DNA of 5,949 nucleotides from JBAYNS01 sp041678625 (GCA_041678625.1 JBAYNS010000077.1:1-5949), one strand, 5' to 3'; counted from the first letter of the stretch, positions 1-5,373 are shown. The notes: generated from the sequence alone by a model not told the origin. Program-made: numbers and translations.

Positions 1-1
1 C

Positions 2-1810
2 ATACAGTACATTGATGACCAAACGTACTTTCAGAGCGATCTGCCGCAGGGGCTCGATAAACTCTGGAATACCAAACCGGGTGACAAGGTTTATAAAGAG
101 GAAGGTGTTGTGCTTGTGCCGCAGATTGCGGAAGATGGGAATGTACGCTTTGCGGAAATCCCAGGAATATTCTTGGCGCAAGTTACTGCAGAACACTCTC
201 AGGAAGGAAGAACGATCGATGACTTCTCCGAAGCACTCGGTATTCTGGCGGAACAGGAAGGTGTTCCGCTGGAGCAAAAGGACGACGTTATTCTGGATGA
301 CCCCAACGATCCTCTTGTGCAATCCCTTTTGGAAATGAGTGAAGGAGATATTCGAGGAATTCGAGGCGCCGACGACACCGTGTATTTGGTGCATCTGCGG
401 GCAATAACTACGGGAAAGGAAGAAATGGAAGCCAGTCACATTCTTATCACATACCAAGGTGCGCTTTCCGCTGCGGAAGATGTCACTCGTACAAAGGAAG
501 AAGCACTAACGCTTGCTCAGGAACTCCGGCAGCGTCTTGCCGATGGCGAGGACTTTGAGACGATCGCTCGTGAATATTCCGACGGACCATCCAGTGAAGA
601 AGGAGGAGGCCTGGGATCGTTTGGGCGCGGAACGATGGTACCAGCATTTGAAGAAGTCGCCTTTGCACTGAAGGAAGGAGAAATTAGCGATCCAGTGGAA
701 ACCCAATTCGGTTATCACATTATCCGCTCCAATCGTGCTTCTCAGAAATTAGCTGACCGGGCCTCGTATGATCTGATGGCTCTCACTGGACCGGACGCCA
801 CAGAAAAAGCTACCGCATTTGCCGAACAAATCGAAAAGAATCAGGTTCAGCAAACAGAAGAGGCTGCGCATATGCGCTCATTATTCTTCTCGCTACTCCC
901 CACGGGATGGAAGGATACAACACTGGACGGCAGACACTTCCAAGCAGCTACTGTCACGCTGGATCCGACGAGCAATTTGCCCGTCGTGCAAATCACCTTT
1001 GATACGGAAGGAGGACAGCTCTTTCAGGAACTTACCAAGAATAATGTCGGCAAGCGCATCGCTATTTTTGTTGGCGGCGAACTGGTTTCCGCTCCCACGG
1101 TACAAACGGAAATTTCAGGTGGAGTTGCCATCATTACCGGGAGCCAATCATTTGAAGAAGCTAAAAAACTTGCACAGGATCTAAATACCGGTGCCATTCC
1201 CGCTCCAATTTACCTGGCTGGACAACACACGGTTGAAGCAACTTTGGGTGCAGAAGCTTTTCGGACATCTCTGGAGGCCGCACTCATTGGCATTGCGATT
1301 CTGATGCTCTACATGATCGCGTTCTACCGATTGTTAGGCCTTCTTGCCGATGTGGCGCTCCTCTTATACGCAGTGCTCTTCTTGGCCCTGCTCAAGCTTC
1401 CGCTCTTTCTCTTCTCCGGCCAATACATCGTGCTCACACTCGCAGGCATGGCCGGGATCATTCTCTCTATTGGTATGGCAGTAGATGCGAACGTTCTTAT
1501 CTTTGAACGCATGAAAGAAGAATTGAAGAAGGGCAAACTCCTGAAGACTGCAGCGCATACTGGCTTTGAGCGTGCCTGGCCAAGCATCAGGGACGGAAAC
1601 GTTTCCACGCTCATTACCTGCGTCATTCTGTTTTCCGTTGGTACGTCCATTGTCCGTGGCTTCGCTGCAACACTGGGCATGGGAGTGCTCCTTTCCATGT
1701 TCTCTGCCATCGTGGTAACGCGCTGGCTTGTGCGTAAAGTGGCTCAAACTCCCCTTGCGGAAAACACCACCCTCTTTGGAGTGAAGCCACAAAAAAATAT
1801 TGTCGATTAG
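2..1810 (+). CDS. secD: SecD-like protein-export membrane subunit with built-in parvulin isomerase domain (5' end missing)
   Basis: The frame is open from the window edge, so the true start lies upstream; 602 residues are visible. Residues about 144-245 form a parvulin-type peptidyl-prolyl isomerase domain: SHIL with the first conserved His, then GGGLGSF, MVPAFEEVAF, GEISDPV and GYHII with the second His. Residues about 313-405 match the second half of the SecD P1 domain (FDTEGGQLFQELT, SAPTV, GSQSFEEAKKLA, GAIPAP). Five hydrophobic helices follow. One carries GMAVDANVLIFERMKEE, whose Asp (about residue 495) is the conserved membrane Asp of SecD. In the known family SecD works with SecF and SecYEG, using proton motive force to help pull exported chains outward. 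The isomerase would lie inside P1 on the outer face, suggesting a foldase coupled to export (inference). Residues 37-140 may be a degenerate second isomerase domain. No secF follows; the next gene is convergent and overlaps by 4 bp. The SecD identity is secure. The fusion is seen directly, and its function is inferred. Confidence 0.93.
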   Translation: MQYIDDQTYFQSDLPQGLDKLWNTKPGDKVYKEEGVVLVPQIAEDGNVRFAEIPGIFLAQVTAEHSQEGRTIDDFSEALGILAEQEGVPLEQKDDVILDDPNDPLVQSLLEMSEGDIRGIRGADDTVYLVHLRAITTGKEEMEASHILITYQGALSAAEDVTRTKEEALTLAQELRQRLADGEDFETIAREYSDGPSSEEGGGLGSFGRGTMVPAFEEVAFALKEGEISDPVETQFGYHIIRSNRASQKLADRASYDLMALTGPDATEKATAFAEQIEKNQVQQTEEAAHMRSLFFSLLPTGWKDTTLDGRHFQAATVTLDPTSNLPVVQITFDTEGGQLFQELTKNNVGKRIAIFVGGELVSAPTVQTEISGGVAIITGSQSFEEAKKLAQDLNTGAIPAPIYLAGQHTVEATLGAEAFRTSLEAALIGIAILMLYMIAFYRLLGLLADVALLLYAVLFLALLKLPLFLFSGQYIVLTLAGMAGIILSIGMAVDANVLIFERMKEELKKGKLLKTAAHTGFERAWPSIRDGNVSTLITCVILFSVGTSIVRGFAATLGMGVLLSMFSAIVVTRWLVRKVAQTPLAENTTLFGVKPQKNIVD

Positions 1811-2478
1811 TTCTGTTCACTATCTTCTTGGATCGCTGCCATGATCTCCGCAGGATCGCCTTTCCCTGTCATGATGGCATCCACGCGTTGCCAGCTCAGG
1901 TGCTGAGCCGCACAGAGAATCAAATCTTGCCCTTCTCCGTAGAGCTCACGCGGTTGTCCACTTCTTCTGTATTCCATGGAATGTCCACGGGCAAGATTCG
2001 CCCGTATTTCGGCATGACCTTCCAGTAAGCGGATATCCATAGGAACTTGTTCGCCGTGTGCTTTCTCGTGCTCTCCGGCATGTGCCATCTCCTCGGCATC
2101 TTCCATGGAAACCATGGTGGCAAAACGATCTTCATTGAGTATGGCACTACCATCGCCTCCACCGACGATATTGCTGCCCAGAGTATTTTCATCCTGTGTC
2201 GCCAAACGTAAATGCTCATTACCTTCTGCGCCAGCATCAATGACCGCCTGTCGCTGAGCAGAAAGATTTCGTAGTTGTCTTACATCAATGCCGGCATATT
2301 CCTGATGGGAAATACCATCACTACCCGCTGTGCGCAGAACCTCCTGCATGTTCTGTTGGAATGCAGTTTTAAAAGCGCCTACCGTCACCGCGTTGCGCGC
2401 GGCACGTTCCTGGAGATTGTCTACGACATCAACAACCAATTCTTCGGATTGCGCCGATGGCGACTCGCTAAGAACCAT
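1807..2478 (-). CDS. Unrecognised soluble protein with HExxH motif; possible small zinc metallopeptidase
   Basis: I do not recognise this 223-residue protein as a named family. It has an ATG start, no signal peptide and no membrane helix, so it is probably cytoplasmic. The N-terminal half is Gln/Glu/Ala-rich and looks helical. The C-terminal half holds HEKAH (137-141), then EGHAE (153-157) and YGEG (180-183) before a final helical stretch. In many gluzincin-type zinc peptidases, HExxH supplies two His ligands and the catalytic Glu, and a Glu in an EG-x-A-type helix supplies the third ligand. The Y-x-EG helix is also common in such folds. Here the gap from HExxH to Glu is only 11 or 15 residues, shorter than the classical spacing, so the assignment is tentative. 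The ATG lies 110 bp downstream of folA on the same strand, and the stop overlaps the convergent secD by 4 bp. There is no Shine-Dalgarno sequence. A His/Glu-rich non-catalytic helix is the main alternative. Confidence 0.8.
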   Translation of the reverse strand: MVLSESPSAQSEELVVDVVDNLQERAARNAVTVGAFKTAFQQNMQEVLRTAGSDGISHQEYAGIDVRQLRNLSAQRQAVIDAGAEGNEHLRLATQDENTLGSNIVGGGDGSAILNEDRFATMVSMEDAEEMAHAGEHEKAHGEQVPMDIRLLEGHAEIRANLARGHSMEYRRSGQPRELYGEGQDLILCAAQHLSWQRVDAIMTGKGDPAEIMAAIQEDSEQN

Positions 2479-2588
2479 GTAATGCTATAGTGCCGGAATT
2501 ACGACCGAGAAGAAATTACAAGGACGTTACAAAAGCAGTAATGCTTAATTTTTGGCTTCATTGAAAGGAAATGTAACGCTACGAAAGG
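2479..2588. other. Intergenic gap between folA and the HExxH gene
   Basis: This 110-bp gap has no gene. It contains a perfect 7-bp inverted repeat, CGTTACA at 2525-2531 and TGTAACG at 2572-2578, with a 40-nt loop. Inside the loop a small 5-bp hairpin (AAGCA/TGCTT, loop of 4, 2533-2546) is followed by short T runs on either strand. It could be a weak terminator for folA, but the stem has only two G-C pairs, so I do not call one. Confidence 0.35.
2484..2489 (-). promoter_or_regulatory. Weak -10-like box before the HExxH gene
   Basis: Read on the minus strand, TATAGC ends 5 nt before the ATG. It matches the bacterial -10 consensus at four of six bases. I see no convincing -35 at the normal spacing. 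It is listed because other genes here also have a -10-like box at this unusual distance, which would suit a leaderless transcript. Confidence 0.25.
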
Positions 2589-3077
2589 TCAGTGGCGACG
2601 CTCGTACACCAAAAATGTGTAGGCATATGCGTGATCCTGATCCGATTCACAGCGTTCCCGGCTGACTTCTTGCCACTCCTCTTCGGAGAACTCCGGGAAG
2701 AACGCATCACCATCCTCGATGGTTGTATGCACGCGCGTGAGATCGATGTGCGTAGCAAAAGGAAGTGCCTGTTTGTAAATCTCACCTCCTCCGATAACAC
2801 ACACTTCTGGTGCATCATGGACAAGGTCTAATGCTTCTTTGATCGAGTGCACAACATCACACCCTTCAATCTGTACATCCTGGCGCGTGATGACGATATT
2901 GCGGCGCCCCGGCAATATGCGACCGATAGATTCCTGCGTCTTTCTGCCCATGATTATGGGTTTGCCTTTGGTTGCATCATGAAAGTGCTTGAAATCCTTA
3001 GGGAGATCCCAGGGGATTCCTCCATCCTTGCCGATGACATTATTCTCCGATGCGGCAGCAACAAGCGAGATGATCAT
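2589..3077 (-). CDS. folA: Dihydrofolate reductase
   Basis: This enzyme reduces 7,8-dihydrofolate to tetrahydrofolate with NADPH in the cytoplasm, restoring the cofactor that thymidylate synthase consumes. The 162-residue length is typical. The visible family signatures run in order. The N-terminal strand is ISLVAAASENNVIG. The substrate loop IPWDLPKDF carries the catalytic acid at Asp28, equivalent to Asp27 of the E. coli enzyme. GRKT (44-47) and the VITR region bind NADPH. VCVIGGGEIYKQALP holds the conserved Gly-Gly pair of the cofactor site at 96-98. The C-terminus has the DGDAFFPEF and YTFLVYER strands. The ATG is the natural family start and leaves no N-terminal extension. No Shine-Dalgarno sequence precedes it; GATAAT ends 3 nt before the ATG. 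The gene lies downstream of thyA on the same strand, as in the common thyA-folA pair, but a four-helix-bundle gene separates them, leaving a 66-bp gap to it. Confidence 0.97.
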   Translation of the reverse strand: MIISLVAAASENNVIGKDGGIPWDLPKDFKHFHDATKGKPIIMGRKTQESIGRILPGRRNIVITRQDVQIEGCDVVHSIKEALDLVHDAPEVCVIGGGEIYKQALPFATHIDLTRVHTTIEDGDAFFPEFSEEEWQEVSRERCESDQDHAYAYTFLVYERRH

Positions 3078-3080
3078 GAG

Positions 3081-3086
3081 ATTATC
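3081..3086 (-). promoter_or_regulatory. GATAAT box just before folA
   Basis: On the minus strand GATAAT (five of six bases of the -10 consensus) ends 3 nt before the folA ATG. That is too close for an ordinary leader, and slightly too close for transcription to begin exactly at the ATG. TGTAAT a few bases further upstream is an alternative -10. The same hexamer precedes the four-helix-bundle gene and thyA. Confidence 0.3.
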
Positions 3087-3130
3087 AGATTACAGGAAGG
3101 AGGGACCCGCCGCCACGAGAGTTATTTTTA

Positions 3131-3168
3131 TTGGGACTTGGGATTAGAGTACTTGGGACTTGGGATTA
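3131..3168. repeat. Two direct copies of a 16-bp repeat; left terminal repeat of the four-helix-bundle cassette
   Basis: TTGGGACTTGGGATTA occurs perfectly at 3131-3146 and 3153-3168, separated by 6 bp. Each copy is two 7-bp units of the form GGGAYTW. The outer ten bases (3131-3140) are an exact inverted match to 3555-3564, and TTGGGATTA is an exact inverted match to 3541-3549. The inner copy is translated as the NPKSQ tail of the four-helix-bundle protein, and the outer copy supplies its TAA stop. Confidence 0.9.
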
Positions 3169-3521
3169 CGCTTGCGTGTAGATTCTATAAGTCCAGAAAG
3201 TAGTTTTCCTACAGTATCTGTTAACTTAAGAGCATGTTGAGCTTGATCGCTTGTTAAAAATTTAACTCGAATAGCAATGAAAAGAAATGCTGTCACTTCT
3301 GCGCACTCACCTCTGGCAATAACGTATTTATATGCTTTATCGGCATACGAAAATCTACCAAAACCTTCTGCGGTATTTGCAACAATGCTTGTACATGCAC
3401 GCTTGATTTGAGAAGACAATCCGAACTGTTCCTCCTTGGGGAATTTGGCAGTTAATCGATAAATCTCCTCAACAAGATCCATGCCAGTTTTCCATGCATT
3501 GAGTTCAGTAAATGATTTCAT
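3144..3521 (-). CDS. Four-helix-bundle protein of the 23S rRNA intervening-sequence (S23/IVP) family
   Basis: The 125-residue product matches the family in order: FTELNAWKTGMDLVEEIYRLT, FPKEEQFGLSSQIKRA, SIVANTAEGFGRFS, then a helix around ARGECAEVTAFL and a final amphipathic helix. The family (PF05635-type) was first seen inside 23S rRNA intervening sequences and is related to Avd, the accessory protein of diversity-generating retroelements; the cellular role of stand-alone members is not settled. There is no rRNA, reverse transcriptase or template repeat in this window. The gene sits between thyA and folA and is bounded by inverted repeats. Its last residues, NPKSQ, and its TAA stop are encoded by the left repeat. 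GC is about 39% by hand count (3181-3540), lower than most sampled stretches of neighbouring genes. A 6-bp hairpin touches the ATG and there is no Shine-Dalgarno sequence. I infer a recently acquired cassette. The family call is firm; the function is unknown. Confidence 0.92.
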   Translation of the reverse strand: MKSFTELNAWKTGMDLVEEIYRLTAKFPKEEQFGLSSQIKRACTSIVANTAEGFGRFSYADKAYKYVIARGECAEVTAFLFIAIRVKFLTSDQAQHALKLTDTVGKLLSGLIESTRKRNPKSQVL

Positions 3522-3522
3522 A

Positions 3523-3538
3523 GCAGATCATTATCTGC
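3523..3538 (-). repeat. Perfect hairpin touching the four-helix-bundle start codon
   Basis: On the minus strand GCAGAT-AATG-ATCTGC is a perfect 6-bp stem with a 4-nt loop, ending one base before the ATG at 3521. In RNA it would occupy the ribosome-binding region. It also contains the GATAAT box, so it could instead be a DNA-level operator-like palindrome. Confidence 0.6.
3530..3535 (-). promoter_or_regulatory. GATAAT box before the four-helix-bundle gene
   Basis: On the minus strand GATAAT ends 8 nt before the ATG and lies inside the hairpin palindrome. If used as a -10 element it would put the transcript start at or within a base or two of the start codon, giving an essentially leaderless message. 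No good -35 is visible. Confidence 0.3.
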
Positions 3539-3540
3539 CC

Positions 3541-3564
3541 TAATCCCAAATATTCAAGTCCCAA
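3541..3564. repeat. Right terminal repeat of the four-helix-bundle cassette
   Basis: TAATCCCAA (3541-3549) and CAAGTCCCAA (3555-3564) are exact inverted matches to parts of the left repeat, separated here by ATATT. The sequence continues as ATCCCTA, keeping the 7-bp rhythm almost to the thyA stop codon at 3572-3574. This arm is more decayed than the left one. Confidence 0.8.
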
Positions 3565-3571
3565 ATCCCTA

Positions 3572-4471
3572 TTATACAGCTATGGGCGCCTTAATTGCAG
3601 GATGCGGATCGTAATTCAGAACTTCAATATCCTCGAATGTGAAATCGAATATATCCTTCTTTGTTGAATTCAACTGCAACTTTGGCAATGCTCGCGGCTC
3701 ACGTTCTAGTTGCAAAAGTGCTTGTTCAAGATGATTGAGGTAGAGATGCGTATCCCCTGTTGTGTGAATGAAGTCACCAACATCCAGCCCTGTGACATGC
3801 GCAATCATGTGCGTGAGCAAGCTATAGGATGCAATGTTGAAAGGGACGCCGAGGAAGAAGTCCGCACTGCGCTGGTACAATTGGCAACTCAACTTGCCAT
3901 CAAGAACATAGAACTGAAACATTGTATGGCAAAGCGGCGGCGCAGATCTTTTTCCTTTGATTAAGCCCTGAATATCCGCAACATTCCAACCGCTCACAAC
4001 AAGCCGACGGGAATTAGGGTTCTTTTTAATCTCTTCAATGACATTCTTGATCTGATTGATCTCCTGACCGTTGGACCCCTGCCAACGAATCCATTGCTTT
4101 CCATACACCGGACCCAAATCTCCCCACTCCTGCGCAAAAGCATCATCTGCTTTGATTTTCTCTACAAATTCATCGAGTGTTTCGCCCTGGTACTCCGCAC
4201 TCGCCTTGTACCCTTCATAGGGCCATTCATTCCAGATCTTTACATTGCGGTCGACAAGGTACTTGATATTCGTATCGCCCTTAAGGAACCAAAGAAGCTC
4301 GTGTGTAATTCCTCTGTGGAACACCTTCTTTGTAGTAAGAAGTGGAAACCCTTCCTGTAAGTTGTAACGAGTTTGCGTGCCGAAGAGCGAGAGTGTTCCC
4401 GTGCCGGTGCGATCATCCTTGCGCACGCCTTCGTTCATAATGCGCCTGAGGAGAGTGAGGTATTGCTGCAC
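3572..4471 (-). CDS. thyA: Thymidylate synthase (ThyA type)
   Basis: This enzyme methylates dUMP to dTMP with 5,10-methylene-tetrahydrofolate and releases dihydrofolate, which FolA downstream recycles. All ThyA landmarks are present: DDRTGTGTLSLFG with the phosphate-binding Arg21, SRRLVVSGWN with the Arg pair at 155-156, PPLCHTMFQFYV with the catalytic Cys181, RSADFFLGVPFN, the THLYLNH dUMP-binding segment, and the C-terminal YDPHPAIKAPIAV. The length of 299 residues exceeds the 264 of E. coli; the extra residues lie around 88-118, where longer ThyA proteins also carry an insert. The start codon is GTG. It is chosen because MQQYLTLLRRIMNEG aligns with the normal ThyA N-terminus and the next ATG (residue 12) would delete part of it. 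GATAAT ends 6 nt before the GTG; an AGGA overlapping it could act as a weak ribosome-binding site. The nth stop lies 104 bp upstream on the same strand. Confidence 0.98.
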   Translation of the reverse strand: MQQYLTLLRRIMNEGVRKDDRTGTGTLSLFGTQTRYNLQEGFPLLTTKKVFHRGITHELLWFLKGDTNIKYLVDRNVKIWNEWPYEGYKASAEYQGETLDEFVEKIKADDAFAQEWGDLGPVYGKQWIRWQGSNGQEINQIKNVIEEIKKNPNSRRLVVSGWNVADIQGLIKGKRSAPPLCHTMFQFYVLDGKLSCQLYQRSADFFLGVPFNIASYSLLTHMIAHVTGLDVGDFIHTTGDTHLYLNHLEQALLQLEREPRALPKLQLNSTKKDIFDFTFEDIEVLNYDPHPAIKAPIAV

Positions 4472-4477
4472 GGGATG

Positions 4478-4483
4478 ATTATC
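4478..4483 (-). promoter_or_regulatory. GATAAT box before thyA, leaderless-type spacing
   Basis: On the minus strand GATAAT ends exactly 6 nt before the GTG, the spacing expected if transcription starts on the start codon. The hexamer matches five of six bases of the -10 consensus. No -35 at the usual 16-18 bp is convincing. It overlaps the only Shine-Dalgarno-like bases (AGGA), so promoter and ribosome-site readings compete. Confidence 0.35.
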
Positions 4484-4575
4484 CTACAAGGCAGATACGC
4501 CCGGCCACAAGGAAGTCCGTCATTCTTATGAAGGAAAACTGCTATGCACAAATCGGGAGATCTGCACGAAAAACA

Positions 4576-5238
4576 TCAGTCTTTTGCCAAATCCTTTCTA
4601 TTTTGCTCTTTGGATGATGGACAACGATTCTGAAAAACACATTCGGCGCATTTTCTATTCCTCGCCGTACAAACAGTACGTCCATGACTGATAAACAGTG
4701 TATTGAGTCTCCCCCACTGCTTTCTTGGAACTTGCTGCTCAAGTTCGAGTGCAATCTTGTCCGGATTCTTCTGGCGCGTAAGACCCATGCGTCGAGCAAG
4801 ACGCATGACGTGCGTATCCACTGCAATGCCTCCTTGTAACCCAAACGCGGCGTAGAGGATGATAGAGGCGGTCTTCTTCCCGATTCCCGGGAGTGCCGTG
4901 AGTTCTGCCAGTGTCTGCGGCACTTTGCCATTATGTCGCTCAATGAGTAATTTGCAGAGTTGGCGGATGTGCTTTGCTTTTACGCGGAACGTTCCGCAGG
5001 AATGGATGACACGCTCGAGTTCTTTCTGCGACAGTGCAACGTAATCTGCAGGAGTTCTGCACTGACGGAAGAGTGACGGCGTAATGGTATTCACACGCGC
5101 ATCCGTGCACTGTGCGCTCAAAATCGTAGCAACCACAAGATCAAGCGGCGTCTTCCAAAAAAGGAACGACTGCGGAGGATCATAGAGCTTCTCCAGCTCA
5201 CGTATGACATAACCGACGTTGAGCGGTCGCTGTGACAC
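4576..5238 (-). CDS. nth: Endonuclease III (DNA glycosylase/AP lyase)
   Basis: Base-excision repair enzyme that removes oxidised pyrimidines and cuts the abasic strand by beta-elimination. The 220-residue protein shows the full HhH-GPD plan: an N-terminal helical part with TILSAQCTDARVN (38-50), the helix-hairpin-helix LPGIGKKTASIIL (116-128) with catalytic Lys122, then AVDTHVMRLARRMGL with catalytic Asp141, and the four-cysteine iron-sulphur loop C190-x6-C197-x2-C200-x5-C206 near the end. These match Lys120, Asp138 and the cluster of the 211-residue E. coli enzyme. The start is GTG at 5236-5238; it fits the family N-terminus, and no ATG within the first residues is better. No Shine-Dalgarno sequence is visible. 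The upstream region, shared with a divergent exonuclease gene, carries a heptamer inverted repeat beginning 9 bp before the start. On the same strand, thyA follows after 104 bp, so joint transcription is possible but unproven. Confidence 0.96.
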   Translation of the reverse strand: MSQRPLNVGYVIRELEKLYDPPQSFLFWKTPLDLVVATILSAQCTDARVNTITPSLFRQCRTPADYVALSQKELERVIHSCGTFRVKAKHIRQLCKLLIERHNGKVPQTLAELTALPGIGKKTASIILYAAFGLQGGIAVDTHVMRLARRMGLTRQKNPDKIALELEQQVPRKQWGRLNTLFISHGRTVCTARNRKCAECVFQNRCPSSKEQNRKDLAKD

Positions 5239-5246
5239 GATCGAAG

Positions 5247-5328
5247 AAATGAATAGTGAAGAGTTAAAAGTGAAGAGTGTACGTATAATAGAGCAAACTT
5301 TTCATTATTCACTTTTCACTTTTCACTA
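5247..5328. repeat. Inverted repeat of 7-bp units between nth and the exonuclease gene
   Basis: The left arm (5247-5274) reads AAATGAA, TAGTGAA, GAGTTAA, AAGTGAA. The right arm (5301-5328) reads TTCATTA, TTCACTT, TTCACTT, TTCACTA. The core arms 5254-5274 and 5308-5328 pair at 19 of 21 positions, leaving a 33-nt loop. The structure fills most of the 135-bp gap between two divergent genes and could form a cruciform or RNA hairpin. It encloses no gene. Confidence 0.8.
5284..5289 (+). promoter_or_regulatory. Perfect TATAAT hexamer in the loop of the inverted repeat
   Basis: A perfect -10 consensus lies in the loop between the repeat arms, pointing toward the exonuclease gene. No good -35 lies 16-18 bp upstream, and the start codon is 84 bp away. 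The reverse reading, TATTAT, could serve nth just as weakly. Confidence 0.25.
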
Positions 5329-5359
5329 ATTGTCAATAAGACAGCAAGAAAGCTTCGGG

Positions 5360-5365
5360 TATAGT
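5360..5365 (+). promoter_or_regulatory. Candidate promoter -10 for the exonuclease gene
   Basis: TATAGT (five of six consensus bases) ends 8 nt before the ATG. AAGACA at 5338-5343 is a possible weak -35 with a 16-bp spacer. The message would be almost leaderless, matching the lack of a Shine-Dalgarno sequence. Confidence 0.4.
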
Positions 5366-5373
5366 GCTGCCCC

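Larger units (their letters stand above)
3131..3564 (-). mobile_element. Candidate 434-bp mobile cassette carrying the four-helix-bundle gene
   Basis: The unit is defined by a perfect 10-bp terminal inverted repeat (TTGGGACTTG at 3131-3140, CAAGTCCCAA at 3555-3564) and a second internal 9-bp inverted match. It encloses one gene and starts 7 bp after the thyA stop codon, so it splits the usual thyA-folA pair. The enclosed gene is AT-richer than its surroundings. No transposase is encoded and I see no clear target-site duplication, so movement would need help from elsewhere or an RNA-based route. The boundaries are seen in the sequence; mobility is inference. Confidence 0.5.

Noticed and set aside
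1364..1792. Long open frames antisense to the secD membrane region
   Set aside because: The plus strand encodes the canonical SecD helices here; the antisense products are Cys/His-rich and resemble nothing.
1780..1830. Terminator between secD and the convergent gene
   Set aside because: There is an A/T run near 1791-1800 but no GC-rich stem next to it.
3131..3168. Possible CRISPR array from the direct repeats
   Set aside because: There are only two 16-bp copies with a 6-bp gap, no spacers of normal size and no cas genes.
3144..3521. Diversity-generating retroelement accessory gene (avd)
   Set aside because: The protein family is related, but there is no reverse transcriptase, template repeat or variable target gene in the window.
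3144..3564. 23S rRNA intervening sequence
   Set aside because: Both flanks are protein genes (folA and thyA); no rRNA sequence is present.
4542..4943. 133-codon minus-strand frame overlapping nth
   Set aside because: It is an out-of-frame shadow of nth, whose iron-sulphur and catalytic motifs are in the other frame.
5118..5312. 64-codon minus-strand frame over the heptamer repeat
   Set aside because: Its sequence (SSLLTLHYSF) is just translation of the 7-bp repeat running into an nth shadow frame.
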